Of a stretch of DNA of 64,000 nt, positions 10,993 to 22,973 are shown in pieces. The DNA comes from Dermanyssus gallinae. Lineage: Eukaryota; Arthropoda; Arachnida; Mesostigmata; Dermanyssidae. How positions within the stretch are numbered: the stretch's first letter is position 1; the number at the start of each line of letters is the position of its first letter. The notes beneath the pieces are model-generated. The model had not been told where the DNA came from. It saw nothing but the letters and a program-made list of their open reading frames with translations, and made no database searches. The stretch is taken from contig QVRM01005626.1 in the NCBI GenBank assembly GCA_003439945.1, positions 1 through 64,000 of the forward strand, given 5' to 3'. The position numbers and the translations under genes were made by a program.

Positions 10993-11060
10993 GCTCAGTG
11001 CCAGCTTTGTTAGTGAGGACACTGCATTGCAATAACAGCCATGATATCTTACATATAACC

Positions 11061-11779
11061 ATATTAATATTTACAAGCACATGTGTCACAGGGTTCACAA
11101 TAAGCGTCTTTCTGGCATAGGAGGTGGTGAAAACCGTGCACAGCAAAATGGGCGATTATGTGTCTATTTGTCTTGCCCGCGCCCTTCCATTCTGTCCTAA
11201 CCATTGCATCTGTCGTATAAAAATGTGGGTTGATCTCTGCCATCTTTTAATCATATCGCCGTGTGAACTTGCTGTATACGGGGTGTCTGGGAATTCAAAC
11301 AGTTTTTTTTACCTGTTCCATGAATAGTAGAATATCGCACAGCAAGTACGTGAGGGGGTTGTATGCTGACGTTTTAAACCCAGTACCCGTTAAAATAGCT
11401 GGCTTCACCCAACTGAGTGCACCTAGTTGCCTACACAAGCTGGATCCCGTATGATGCACCTGGCACCTATTTTCATGTCGAATAGAGCTAGCGCTACCTT
11501 AATCGCAAGCATCTGGGCTTTTTAAAGACTACAATCAAGGCTTTTTGAGGCATCTTCTCTATGTGTGCAGCGATATATATATACCTAAGACAACGAATAA
11601 GGTTCGAAGACGTTCTATAAAATTGATTGAAATGCTCGTTTACTAATCATAAAGGAAGTATTATACATTTATTTCACACGTAGTATCCAGTTGCACAAAA
11701 AGTAAATAATTTGCGGCAACATGTGTAACCTGCTCAGCGCATGTCAAGGACGTTCAGAAACGCTCACCAAGGTCTTTCG
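11061..11779 (+). other. Intron without recognisable gene
   Basis: I see no gene. A GGGGTGTCTGGG-like end at about 11280 resembles ends of GGGTGT-type DNA elements but has no partner. Confidence 0.3.
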
Positions 11780-13520
11780 CATACTCAATTTGTGTCAGAT
11801 CTAGGCCATCCTACATGTAGTTATGCTTGGTTTTCGTAACCCATCTTTGACAACCACATAATAACGTCGTTTAGTACACATTGTAGCACGTCCGCATCAA
11901 TATCATCCCGAACAGACATGTAAAGCTTAATATCATCGACGTACATTAACCGATTTGGGTATGATGTGTTGGACCTGATTGATAGACATAAACTAGAGGC
12001 ATCCTAGTACAGTATCCTGCGGACAACTTGTAGGAACATTTCCCTCTCTCGATAATGTCACTCCGACTTACATTTTAAAAGCCCGATCTCTCAAAAAATT
12101 CCCTCCCTGAATTGGGGCCAACTTCCTTACATGGCAGTACGGATATGAGTAGATCGTTGGGACTTTCGAAGGCACTCTTAGAGTCACAGTAGATGACGTC
12201 CACGGGAAGTCCCTTACTACTCATTGGCCTGCGTCGCTGAAAAACATAAGCAGACAATCGGTGGTCGACCGGCCCTTGCGATAGGCAAACTATGTGCTGC
12301 TCAGCAGATTCCGTTACTCAGCACTGCTCAGGATTGCAGAGCATACGATTTTCTCCAGAACCTTGTATGTCACCGCTGTAAGGGAGACAGGGCGATTGTT
12401 GGCCGGGTCAGTCTTGGCACCACTTTTGTGGACAGGGGCAAACAAAGCCTTGCGATAGAGCAATGGTACACGTTTTTCCTTTAGTTACTTTCGGAAGATC
12501 TTGCTTAGCGGATATGCCACGCCTATTGCTGCCCTCTTGAAGATCATCGCGGGGAGTAATTTCGGGCAGCGACTGACCTTCGGATCAAGGCTTTGGAGCT
12601 CCTTAAATTCCCTTTCCTCTGACACATCAACATCGATATCATCAACAACTGTTGGATAATAGGGGAACATAGGGCAGAAAAGAGCGGTGTGATTGGAGTA
12701 GAGCTCAGGTATGTTCTTTCGAACTGGTTACACAGTAGGTTAGCTTTTCGTCGATCATCAGTCATTTGTTGGCCTGAATCAATGAGAACAGACAGATCGT
12801 CTTTTAGCTTAAGACGAGTCGAAGCATATCCAGAAAGAAACGAGCAGCGTCTCTAGATTCTGCTGTGGCCTGCTCAGTCTGACAGCACTGTCGTATCAGG
12901 GCTGTCTCTAACTTCTTCCGCAGTCGGTGTTGGGTGGCGTCATCAGTTCTGTGCTCTAGACTGTTGTGCAGACGCTTGATGTAGCTTGGAAGGTTGGTGG
13001 CCTGCTTATAAGTACGCAGGCCTACATTGGTCTCGACGACAACGTAGAAGTACTCACTGAAATCGTTGTACATCGAATCCAGGGAAATCGCTCCAGCAAA
13101 CATTCCATTCGAATCCATACTGAGTAAAATTGCCACAAAGCTGTCATAGTCTACATTGATGAAATCCAATTGTTCCTCTAGTAGTGGTCGGTCTCGGTCG
13201 ATGTTGAGTGGCAGCGAAAGTTGGATGCTGAGGTGATCACTGGAGACTGGGCACATTACAAGATGGATGTCCGATTCATCTAGGATATTGTTTGTGCAGA
13301 GAGCAACGTCGAGCAGGTTGCCGCTAACGGGTCTGGTTGGAGAGAAAGCCATTTGATCAAGCGAGATGAGAACGCAGAACTCTAGAAGATACCATTCGCG
13401 AGGCGCTGCATGTGGATCACACTTCCGTGCATCCCAGTTGATGTCATTGAGATCGCCAATCAATACCACCGGACGATCTACGTTAGATAGACTCTCAAGT
13501 TTCAACAAGCCATGTTTTCC
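11780..13520 (-). mobile_element. CR1/Jockey-like LINE ORF2, endonuclease to reverse transcriptase, decayed
   Basis: From 13508 the minus strand encodes RPVVLIGDLNDINWDARK, the D-x-N block of an AP endonuclease, then LLDVALCTNN and SSDHLSIQLSLPL (the SDH catalytic block) in one 234-codon frame. Downstream follow DDRRKANLLCNQFERTY, VHKSGAKTDPANNRPVSL with EKIVC, QFAYRKGRSTTDCLL, and MYVDDIKLYMSVRDD as the RT active site (YVDD). Several frame breaks and an absent thumb make it a dead copy. It lies antisense in the long intron between B1b and A2. Confidence 0.85.
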
Positions 13521-14242
13521 CTTTTATGCTAGGTATTGGGCACTCACTATATATATTAACATGATTTATTTTTACCAGATTGGGTAAACTGTACATTAGT
13601 ACAGTTGATAGTAGTAATGATAGTTATTTTAAGAATTGATTTGTGCCAGTTTTGTTAGTGAGGAGACTGCATTGCAGTCACTGCAATTATACCTTACACA
13701 TATATTTTTTTTTTTATTGAATGTATGTTACAACCATTTCCAACGGAACTACTTTCGTTTTACTTCATTGAAAATGGAGGTTCTTCTATGCACTCCGTTC
13801 ACAGCTGATCCCTTCTAGTGTTGGTTTTCGGCCGTCGTTCCATCTCTTAGTCGCCTCAACCTCTCCGCTCGCTGTCGTTCCAGTTCGTTCTTTCTTCTCA
13901 TTACACGTTCCACCAGTAGCATGCCCTGCTCCCATTTGGATTCGTCCTCCAGCATGGCGGAGACTAGGTCTGTCACTGTCATGTCTGGAGAAGTCATCAG
14001 CCCAGTTAGTTTCGTTTATCACTGGGTTCAACGGCATTGGTCTTCTCGTAGGCAGTAGTTATGATTTCTGCACGCTTGCCGCTATGAGCAAATGTATAAT
14101 CGCGAAGCCGATTTCCGTTCGGCGTTAGAGGGAGATTTTATCTTGCCAACGTGTATCTGCTTGTTGTTGCCTTTAATAGGTAGTCGTCGGTAAAGAGGCG
14201 CTGAATTACTAATTGTGTTTCTTGTTTCAAACCCCTATTTAG
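13521..14242 (+). other. Intron with short repeat and unassigned sequence
   Basis: A repeat shared with about 10.99-11.06 kb lies at 13.64-13.71 kb. A minus-strand open frame at 13.79-14.04 kb is rich in Arg/Glu but matches nothing I know. Confidence 0.35.
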
Positions 14243-14524
14243 AACTGTCACGGGCTTTTACTGTAGAGATGGTGACCGAACAGAATCGGTTCACAGGCGA
14301 TGCTAAGATAGGATTTCCCGCTGAGCGTTGTGGAACAACGAGTTTTGATGGTCACGTCTACTTGAAGGAGCCAGTGGGCGATGCACCAGATGCGCGATCA
14401 TTTTCGAGCGTGGGTACTGACGTTCTTCTGGCTGACCTGGAATTTTGGACCACCTACACCATTCGGATCTACTGCGCGAAGGAAGAAGGATTTATTGTGC
14501 ATGACTTTTATACAGGATCCGGCC
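14243..14524 (+). CDS. FN3-array gene, exon A2 (single-exon FN3 domain)
   Basis: This 282-nt exon enters after TTTAG in phase 1 and leaves at C|GTAAGT in phase 1. About 94 residues open with ELSRAFTVEMVTEQNR (strand A/B) and contain AERCGTTSFDGHVYL and LEFWTTYTIRIYCAKEEG (strands E-F). It ends TGSGR, close to the TGPG ends of A1 and A4. The Cys pair is conserved with the other A exons. Confidence 0.8.
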
Positions 14525-14593
14525 GTAAGTAAATTATTTCTGATTGCACTAAAATCCTGTAGTTTATTTACACAAACGACCATTAATCAACAG

Positions 14594-14622
<29 letters not shown>
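14594..14622. repeat. (TA)n microsatellite
   Basis: Pure TA run at the 3' side of the following minus-strand LINE fragment. Confidence 0.9.
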
Positions 14623-14627
<5 letters not shown>

Positions 14628-14860
14628 CCACTCGCATGATTGTACCAAGCGGAAAGACAATGGTCTCTTGCACTCAGAGAACATGTGCACTGCAAATTTT
14701 GCTCTGTCTCGTATAGAGTAGGTTGGGACTGCTCCAACATAGTGCCCCGGACAGCTGCCGCGTTCCCACGTTGGGCATCGAGGCTAGACCGATTCGCTCG
14801 GCCGCAGTGCGTAGCGTACCAAAGTGCGTGACGTGCTGTCCGGCACTGATGGTGCACGAT
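14628..14860 (-). mobile_element. RLE-type LINE, extreme 3' coding fragment
   Basis: The minus strand reads RSSLDAQRGNAAAVRGTM, matching LAIQRGNAASVRGTL at 2.6 kb and the 26.3 kb copy. It is bounded on its 3' side by (TA)n. No endonuclease core is left. Confidence 0.6.
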
Positions 14861-15439
14861 AGTCCGTGATGGGCTAATTTGCCAACGGGTTAGTTTTATT
14901 GATGAGGCGAGACAAGGTTATAGCCAAGATGAAGAGTCGCCCCGATTCGAGTCGTTTCGTCGTGCTCTGTAGGGTACTTGAAAGCGCATGCAACGAGGCC
15001 CCGACCCAGCAAGGACGTGCAAAAATGTACTCCATCGCATTGGCGCAAAGTTTTACCCATTCACTGGATACCAGAGGGAGCTGCGGATGCCATATTGAGC
15101 GTGAATAATATCATGGTTTTGTGAATGGACAGCTGTGTCGGGTTCCTGATACCGGCAGCCACGATAAACGCTTTTTCACAACAATCAGCTACGTATTATG
15201 TGCTTTCTCCGAGATAGCAAAAGCTTTCTACACACTGTGCTTGCTATCCGTGGAATCGCAATAATCGCGAATCGCGGGCTTGTTAACCCACGTCGGAATT
15301 TTACAGTCTTTGATTTAAAGCATAAACTATGAAGCCATTCTGCGAGAATATACATAGTGTGCAAACCGCAGTCGTCTGATCAAACATGTGATACTTGTAC
15401 ACCATCATTGAGATTAATTTGATAAGCCTTCAGAAATGA
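14861..15439 (+). other. Intron without recognisable gene
   Basis: I see nothing that can be assigned. Confidence 0.35.
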
Positions 15440-15605
15440 GCTGAGTAGAGTAATTATTTCAACTCTAGCATGTCCCAGCTCTTCTAGGCAATATCGCGGG
15501 CCGCGATGTCGCAAGCAGATTTCAAATCAATGAAGGCTTTTCTGGTTGAATGAGTAACTCGTCAGTCGCCGTTTCCCAAGCTTGCACTGCCGGATATGGC
15601 AATAT
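15440..15605 (-). mobile_element. LINE reverse transcriptase scrap
   Basis: The minus strand reads HSTRKAFIDLKSACDIAARD, resembling the F-x-D-L-x-x-A-F-D catalytic block of a non-LTR reverse transcriptase (Cys in place of Phe), followed by MLEL. It is too short to name a clade. Confidence 0.45.
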
Positions 15606-15641
15606 TTAAAAGTGTGGGTAACGAAAAGACGAGAGCATTAT

Positions 15642-15958
15642 TGTCTGCGTCTATGTAACAGGTTCATGTTCCTGCAGTGTCCACCATCCCCATGACCGGC
15701 CGGCGACCGTTACGAGTTCGCCATTCTCTCGCTCAAACAACACACGTCTTCTGCCTGGCTCGAACATACGACTACTGACTCATATATTCTCACGTCTTCT
15801 TATAAACTCACAGATTACCCGCATATTTAGTGACTTCCCGCGTCTTCGCTAGAAGGGTGGCGGCATCTTCTATTTGGCGCTATGTATTGAGCTTGTTTCG
15901 GCATTGCCGCCAACCGACGCTGTCTATGCCCGCGCTACTTAACGGACGCTATCCTACA
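15642..15958 (-). repeat. LTR of the TRIM-like element, copy 1
   Basis: It aligns with 17170-17463, for example CATGACCGGCCGGCGACCG in both. It contains a TATA-like TTATAAACTCACAG in plus-strand reading. A 12-bp block AGAAGGGTGGCG near 15852 is absent from the other LTR. Confidence 0.8.
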
Positions 15959-17169
15959 TTCTCCCTCCCTTCACAGGCTTGTTTTGAAGTCAGTCCCATC
16001 TTCACCCACGAACTCCCGTAGACGGCTCGGTGCGCGTCTCATCCGCCGTGGACGTCCTTCGCACGGAGGATGAGACGCGCACTATTGAACAACACGAAGA
16101 CGCGCTGTCGTCTTTATGTTGTTCAATATGGCCTCCCTATTCTGACCCAGTCGCCGGGCACGGACTTAATTTCGACTGCCGTTTTTCTCCCGCTGCGTAC
16201 TCCTGTTTGTCCTGTTTTTAGTCCACTCGCGCTCGCTCGTCCTCGTCATTTCGTTCGGTGTTTTCTCGCCTGGGACTTCATCCAATTTTGCCAGAACGTC
16301 TTACGTAGTCGATGCTTTGTCTTCCCCATCCCGTGACTCGCATCCTCCGTCGCTTCCTGGCATTCGCCGTTGGTCCAACGACGTCCCACCGTTTCCTCTC
16401 CTTCACTTTCCGCCGAAACGGCCAAACTTGCCATACTTTCGGTATCTTACTCGTTTTGCCGGACGCATTTTGGCCCCGTACTCGTGCCTTATCCATCCGC
16501 ACGCCTGGCATCCTTCCGCTCCGTATTCTCGCTCTGCCGCCAGCCTAGGTCTGCTTCGTTCCGCAGGCCCCCGTTCACCAACTCGTGTCGTGCTGCAATC
16601 CATCCTGGCCTCCGTGACGCACCTCTCCACGTGTAACGCTGCCGTCGGGGCCTTTTCGACTGCCTCGAACTCGTGGCTTTTCCATCCGCGCACGATCCAC
16701 CCGCTTTGCGTTCTCGCCCTGCCGACGGCCTTGGTCCGCTTCTTTCCGGCGGCCCTCCGTTTCCCGAACCTCGTTCACCTACTCGTTTCCTCCTGCGATC
16801 CATCTCGTACCTCTCCTCGTGAAGCGCGGCCGTCCACCTGGACGGCCGGATGAGGTGGCTCCTCAACACCAGGCCCCGAACGTCGTGTTTGCGCCTCACC
16901 ACCAGTCACCGTAGTGCCGCTAGGTGCTCACCGTTGTCTTCACCGGCAACGGCTGCCGATTTTGTCGTCGGCAACTCTTTTGTGTTTTTTGAACATCTCC
17001 GTCAACTTCGTCACCATACTGACGTAGTCGTCTCGCCGTCTTTCTCCGGCTCCGTGCCTGGTGCCATTTCCTCCACGGCGTTGTTGGCCGGTCCATAGAT
17101 GGCAGAACCGGAGGTGGGGGTGGCAGACCTGTGTGCATTGTTGCACTGCCTTTTCTTTCGTCCGGATCC

Positions 17170-17463
17170 TGTCGGCTGCGCCAGCTGTAGTGTCCACCAC
17201 CCCCATGACCGGCCGGCGACCGTTACGAGTTCGCCATTTTCTCGCTCAAACAACACACGTCCTCTGCCTGGCTCGAACAAACGACTACTGACTCATTTAT
17301 TCTTTCGCCTCCTTATAAACTCACAGATTGCCCGCGCATGTAGTGACTTCCCGCGTCTTCGCCAGTATCTTCTATTTGACGCTATGTATTGAGCTTGTTT
17401 CGGCATTGCCGCCAACCGACGCTGTCTATGCCCGCGCTACTTAACGGACGCTGCTATCCTACA
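17170..17463 (-). repeat. LTR of the TRIM-like element, copy 2
   Basis: Partner of 15642-15958. Its opening bases differ more from copy 1 than its body does. A minus-strand ATG frame begins in this LTR and runs into the interior (17280 to 17011) without a known domain. Confidence 0.8.
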
Positions 17464-17639
17464 GCATTATGAACAGACACGTCACATATGGGACGACTTG
17501 AGAGGGACAATCAAAATTAGAATAAAACATCGAAACACCGGAAACATCGAAATGTTAGGCAGAAAATATTTCTGTCAAACCAACGATGCAACTGGTTATC
17601 GAATCCGAATTCTCTCGTTATTTGAAATGCTTGCCAGTT

Positions 17640-18410
17640 GAACTGGCATATCACCAGTTGGTGTCATGTTCGTAATGATATCTTGTCTTCGCCGTGCGCG
17701 AGTACTTGTGTTACCTAAAACCACGTACATTTTTTAAGTTCACTGAGGTGCTGCCACATTTTCGTGATGTGCTTTTGGAGATTGGGCTTTAGGGGCTGCG
17801 TAGTTGGACTTCTGAGTCTATTTTCTTAACGACAGTGTGGTTTTCGGAGTCACCCAGTCGCCCTTTATAAAAAATCAAACTATTTAAACGATTTATTTCC
17901 AACTTAATGTGAAAGGCTCCTAGGCTGGACTGGCTTGACATCATCTTAATGACAATGGGGGGTGTCTTGTCATCTGCGTAGTTCGTGCCGGTGCAGAAGT
18001 GACTCAGCGTCAAACAGTCGCTCACTGTGTGATCCACGTAATCCGGCTTTCCGGAGAATAGGCTCTCCGGAGTACTGCACATATACACCTACAACTAACC
18101 GTGTCCTGTCAGGATTTGTGTTACATACTAGGTTAAAGGGCTCTTAACAGGGCCTTTGTACTAGATGTTGATATCAAGCTAGAGATAGTTAGCCTCTATC
18201 TCACTTATTATTATTTTCGAGAACCAGATTTGCTGCAGTTTTTAGGAAGCCTTCTCGGCAAGCCCAGACCAGTACCGCAAGATCATCGGCGTAGGCTATG
18301 GTCTTGATACCATCTGGCATCTCTGTAATAAGACCCTGTCATAAGCCAGGGTCCGCAGTACCGGGCCCAGGACGGAGCCCTGCGATAACCCTGCCGTGAC
18401 GTAATGTGTG
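17640..18410 (-). mobile_element. R1-like LINE, reverse transcriptase palm and thumb fragment
   Basis: From about 18400 the minus strand reads QGSVLGPVLRTLAYDRVL, then in another frame PDGIKTIAYADDLAVLVWA, the YADD active site. KGRLGDSENHTVVKKIDSE, fitting the thumb region, lies at about 17.9-17.8 kb. The order is correct for one element and orientation is antisense to the FN3 gene. Frameshifts are present. Confidence 0.75.
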
Positions 18411-19384
18411 TCGCCGTCGTCATAGGTCAATGGCGGCTAGTCTACATAGGAAGACAAAATTTGCTGTGTGTACATAGGAATATGTCGTTCGTTCAACGAC
18501 TTATGCCCTCCCCTCCTCAATTGGCCGTATTAAAGGCATGTAGTGGAATGAGAAGTACAAAGTTGCAAGATGCAAGTGGAGCTCAAAGCCTGCGGCCTGC
18601 AGAGTGGAGGATCCGCTCTATGACCTCAAGAGTGGACCCGTCTGACTGAAGCCTTATTGGGAGGATCCATGGATGCAATGAGCCTACGTGAAACATTTGT
18701 GACCTTCGCATAAATGTCGAGGGTCATTACGCTCACTGCACAGATCGAGGTAGTGCTCGGTCAACCAGTCCATTGGGGGAAGTCCTCTGCCTGTAGCACG
18801 GTGCGAGCCCCAGGCCGAATTGTGCAAGTTAAACTTCTCCCACTCTCATGGGCTTTTCAGCGTGTTCCATGATGGCGGCTCATCAGGTCATATAGTGCCG
18901 CTCGTGCATCGCACACTCGCTACACACGTGTACAGCGCAGACACTTGCACGCGTTGCATTAGCTACAATTCACCTTACTGTATCGAGAGCACGAAAAATG
19001 GAGCATTGGAGGCCGAATCACAAACTACGACAGATCACTATCATGCTAAGCACTATCTGCACAAAAGATGGTTTTCGCGCCAATCCGTCAGCGTGACTCG
19101 TACTTGAAGTCGACTAAAGAAGCACAGGACACATGAAACGCCAAAAGCCTAGTAAACCAGCGCCGTGTCAAGAGCGGACGTTCGTTCGCGACAACAGTTA
19201 GGACGAGACTCAAGCCTAAAGGCCCAAGTGTGACATTTCGAGGCTCTATTGTTCTGTCAAAAAGGCAATAGTCTATGGAGTCTGACTATAGATATGTACA
19301 CTACGCCCCTTAAACATTTGAATGCACTGTTGAAGTAATGATTCGTATTTGAGGCCCACAACACACACACACACACCTGAATGT
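18411..19384 (+). other. Intron without recognisable gene
   Basis: I see only short open frames without motifs and an (AC)n run at about 19361-19376. Confidence 0.35.
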
Positions 19385-19475
19385 CTAAATCTCATTCGAC
19401 CAGCAACAGGGATCAAACCGGCGACACCTCGGTAGATGACAACCATGACTAGCGCACTAGTCCCCTAGGCGTATG
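19385..19475 (-). mobile_element. tRNA-derived SINE, type 1, minus strand
   Basis: In minus reading it shows GGGGACTAGTGCGCTAGTC and the box B-like CCGGTTTGATCCCTG, homologous to the copy at 6.33-6.44 kb. Confidence 0.65.
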
Positions 19476-20309
19476 TCTTGCATATAACGCAAGCAGCGCT
19501 TCTAAGGATCCTAGCGTGTGTACAGAGGTATACCTGTCAAGCCAATAAATCCGTTTATAGTTGCAAGTATCAAGAGAAGTGAAGCGAGCGGCATGACAGT
19601 GTTGCTTTAGCTCTTGGATATTTCCAGGACAGGTAAGAGCTGGATATTGTCCGAAACGCTGTTGCGCGAAGATAGATGCCATTTGGGACGTCACTGGAAG
19701 ATGGATGTCATCTGTAATAACTGAAGCCGTCTACATAATAACTTTGCTTTAGAAGCGCCGCCTACCATCACTGGGTTGACCACAGATCAATAAAATGCAC
19801 GCAAAACACGACCGCGCTGCAGCTGCTATCAGCAGCTGTTTTGATTCATAATTTTGTCAGGGCAAATTCTCTGGAAATTGTGTTGTACTCTATTTATGAC
19901 AATGGCTCGTGATTCCAGTGTGGAACGCAGCCTTGAAGACGATAGCGTACCGAATCGTGAACGATTGTGGGACAGTTCGGTGCTTCCTCTGTGTCGCCCA
20001 GAAGGGTTACGCACACACAGCTGTACTTTGCAGCAGAAGCTCCAACCTATTATCGTTAAGATGCCGTCGTGCAAGACTACTTTCGTGGAGAAACTATATC
20101 GTTTCGTATTGGCCGTAACTTAGGCGGCTAACGCGACGTTTGAAACGGGGCGTTGCCATGGTTGGCAGAACCATTGCAAGTTCGAGCACCGGCCTTGCTG
20201 GTTGTATTTGTGGGACGTGGTAATCGTTGTCCTGCTGCTACACACCTCTGCTGGAGAAAGCCTATATAAATCCAGTAACGAGAACGCAATGACGATAGAT
20301 GCATTTAGA

Positions 20310-20620
20310 CGATGTCGTCCCACAAATGTCGTCCCCTGCGTGGGCCACCAGCGGGAGTAACTATGACTCTCTTACCGGCCTTGGTCCGCTGGTGCGTGAC
20401 TGCCACGCGCTGCGGGGACCTTCACTGGCCCACTTGTAAGTTAGTCAGACGGTACAAACTCCCGAAACCGACACTCCCGTGTTTTAACAACTAACCGGGG
20501 GGCAAGGCATACGATAGATTTGGGTGTCAACGAATTTATATTGTCATCCTGTCGTGGCCCATTCGAGGGCTGTTAAGGCTACTGCCAATACGGGGGGCTT
20601 GTGCTGCATAGAAGTCCCCC
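20310..20620 (-). repeat. Interspersed repeat (about 300 bp), copy 2 of 3, inverted
   Basis: It contains GGAGTAACTATGAC at about 20353 and CTGTCGTGGCCCATTCGA at about 20551, the reverse complements of landmarks in copies at 2.9-3.2 and 46.6-46.9 kb. Confidence 0.7.
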
Positions 20621-21273
20621 GGGCTGGACGGTTAACCCGGTTAACTTGTCTAAGATAAAAGTGAAATGTATGTTCGAGTAGAGTTAATGGCGTCCCGAAC
20701 GTACAAAACGACAATCTCAGGGAAGTGCGCGTTATCGCCAAAAAGAACTGAGCTGAAATTCAAGAAACGACGAAAAATAGAGATTTTTCAATTACGCAAT
20801 ACCGCAGATAAAAACCCCGCGCAGGAGCCAATAGCATCCCAACAGGGACATGGCCCGAGAGCCACAATTTTAGCAAATACAAGGCCAAAACGTTTGTATA
20901 ATTTATAAAGCACAATTAAGGAACGATCGACTGTTGGCTACACCAGACTAATAACACAAATTAGGAGCGGTCACCGTCAATAACAATGAGCAAGCAAGGC
21001 CATTGCTGCGTTCTTACTAGAAAGTCGAATGCACGACAGTGGCTTCGGCTCTTTGAGACTTTAAAAACGCATGTGACGCTTTTTGATAAATAGTAAAGTA
21101 AATTCTATTAAAATTCGCCTTTATTATGTTAATACAAACTCGGTATGTTTTACCTGACCATTATTGTAAATTTTTTCCGAATTATATTCTACAGACAAGA
21201 GAAACGTCTATATCTTGTCTAACATTTTATCTCGTTTTATTCCTTTTAATGTCACGCAACCACATAAATACAG
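20621..21273 (+). other. Intron without recognisable gene
   Basis: I see nothing that can be assigned. It ends at the TACAG acceptor of B2a. Confidence 0.35.
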
Positions 21274-21443
21274 AATTACGTCCGGTGAAAGTGGAGGTAG
21301 ACGTGGGGGATAAAAGTGTTCGCGTCATTATCTCGCATACGTATCTGAACTCAAGCGTCAATCCCGTCATTTGGATGGAGCTCTGTACGGCAGAGACCCT
21401 TTTCTGCGAACAAAAGACTATACGGCGCACCGGACTTCTCACG
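21274..21443 (+). CDS. FN3-array gene, exon B2a (first half of split FN3)
   Basis: A 170-nt exon, phase 1 in (TACAG), phase 0 out (ACG|GTATTA). It encodes ELRPVKVEVDVGDKSVRVII (strands A-B), then WMELCTAETLFCEQKT with a Cys pair. The partner exon B2b is 1.2 kb downstream, the best-preserved split domain in the window. Confidence 0.8.
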
Positions 21444-22637
21444 GTATTATACCTTTCCCCTTTATTTCTCTCGTTCTTTTAATAAAGATGACGATATTGA
21501 TGATGATGATGATGACGATGATGATAGAAACACCGCAGCTGACATGGACATGCTTATGAGCCTCTATTTGTAGTGCTTCTGGGCCCATTAGCTCTCGCAG
21601 TCAAAGCTGCTTGACTACGAGGCCACGTATTTGTGATATTTTCGTGGCTCATTTGGTATGAGATTGGGCTGTGAAACACACACGTTTGCCAATATCGTTA
21701 TCCACCACGACTAACACAGAGCGTATCTAACATATGTACTTGGGCTTACATAGCATGTGCATCCCAAACAGTAGCGGTATGAAAAGAGATTTGCAGCTGC
21801 TTTATGGCATTTTAAACCATAAACGAAAACCAATCAGGTTTTGACCTTTTGAGTGCAACTAACTGACTACAGAGCCTGTTCACTTCGGCAAAAAAGGCAT
21901 CGTGTTTGGCTGCATGGAGGCAACAAATCACTTACACACGGGGTCGTTATTGTAGCAAACTGATCTGAGGGATGACGGAAAGGACTCTACATGCATGTTA
22001 CCAAAATGTTTTGCATCCACTGTTACATCGCAGACCTTGACACAGTCGCTAGGTTGTATCAGGTGTCCATCCATGGTTGCATTACATACCGTACCGTAAA
22101 TTTACTTTTTTGTCACACACAAAGGCTGTGTGCTTCAATTATCATAGTAATGGGCAGGTGAAGTTCGAGGAATCGTGTTACCCTTCCAAGACATTTCCAT
22201 CACCCGATGTACCACCTCCTTACCAGACTGCCAATTTACTTGGCCACGTTGAGATGAATATCAAACCAATGTTTAGACTTTTGTGGATGTACATTTGCGT
22301 ATTTTCACTACGAATACTAATGAGAATCGTTGTGGACGAGACGATTGAGCTTACGGAAGATGGCACGTGGCGTTTGTCTGCCTACTGCCTCTTCTCATTG
22401 CTTAGTTTGGCGATAAGGTTTTAAAACAAAACCTTAGATTCTAAACTATACGATTTAAACAAGTCAGGCACAGTCTTTAACTGTGTTTGTCAGCTTGGGC
22501 GTATAAATGTAGCCTATGTGCAAGATAGGCTTCTTGACAAATTTGCAATTCTGTTCTAGCCATGCGTGCAAGCACCAATGGCAAAAATGTGACTATTAAT
22601 ACTCGGCCTTGTCGTTGCTTGTCGTGATCTCTTGCAG
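21444..22637 (+). other. Intron inside split FN3 domain B2
   Basis: Apart from a GATGAT-rich run near 21490-21525 I see no feature. An open frame at 22077-22424 has no motif. Confidence 0.45.
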
Positions 22638-22788
22638 ACAACAACGTTCAAATCGTTACTGCCAGAAGAAAACTACCTTCTATACGTAAGACCAGTTGTA
22701 AAATGGGCGACGGCTGTGTACGGACCTCCAATATCTGTCACGGAATTTTCTACCCCGGCCTGCGCGGTTAATTGCACCACTTTCATAC
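22638..22788 (+). CDS. FN3-array gene, exon B2b (second half of split FN3)
   Basis: A 151-nt exon, phase 0 in (TTGCAG), phase 1 out (ATAC|GTAAGA). About 50 residues start TTFKSLLPEENYLLYVRPVV, the L-x-P-x-x-x-Y core, and end with PACAVNC, the C-x3-C signature also seen in B5b, B6b and (out of frame) B3b. Confidence 0.82.
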
Positions 22789-22856
22789 GTAAGAGGGACT
22801 GACAAGTTTTAATTACAACATAGGCTGATATATAGGTAGCAGCCGGGATATATATA

Positions 22857-22926
22857 TATACAGAAAATATTGTGATGATTTATTAATCATTTACAATACG
22901 TTTGCACACTCGGCAGTGCTCGCCTG
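22857..22926 (-). repeat. 65-bp repeat, inverted partner of 24.38-24.45 kb
   Basis: The block AATATTGTGATGATTTATTA followed by CACACTCGGCAGTGCTCG is the reverse complement of 24384-24447. A third copy is at 35.21-35.27 kb at the end of the R2-like LINE. Confidence 0.85.
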
Positions 22927-22929
22927 ATA

Positions 22930-22972
<43 letters not shown>
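22927..22972. repeat. (TA)n microsatellite, left flank of foldback element 2
   Basis: TA run with a few TG/AC variants, directly abutting the transposon end. Confidence 0.9.

Positions 22973-22973
<1 letters not shown>

Larger units (their letters stand above)
15642..17463 (-). mobile_element. Non-autonomous LTR retrotransposon (TRIM-like)
   Basis: Two direct repeats, 15642-15958 and 17170-17463, are near-identical over about 270 bp and share the ends TGTC...CCTACA (TG...CA). The 7-mer GCATTAT lies directly before the first (15635-15641) and directly after the second (17464-17470), a likely target-site duplication. The 1.2-kb interior has no gag, protease, RT or integrase. A CT-rich CTCCCTCCCTTC stretch right after the left repeat would be the polypurine tract of a minus-strand element. 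The interior holds two adjacent hairpins and a roughly 190-bp imperfect tandem repeat. Long open frames on both strands (for example 16317-16853 plus) reflect GC-rich repeats. Confidence 0.8.

Noticed and set aside
16317..16853. 178-codon plus-strand frame and opposite minus frames
   Set aside because: They lie in the GC-rich tandem repeats of the LTR element. Both strands are open and no domain is visible.
19854..20123. Open frames on both strands, thought to be a transposase piece
   Set aside because: No catalytic or DNA-binding motif could be found on either strand.
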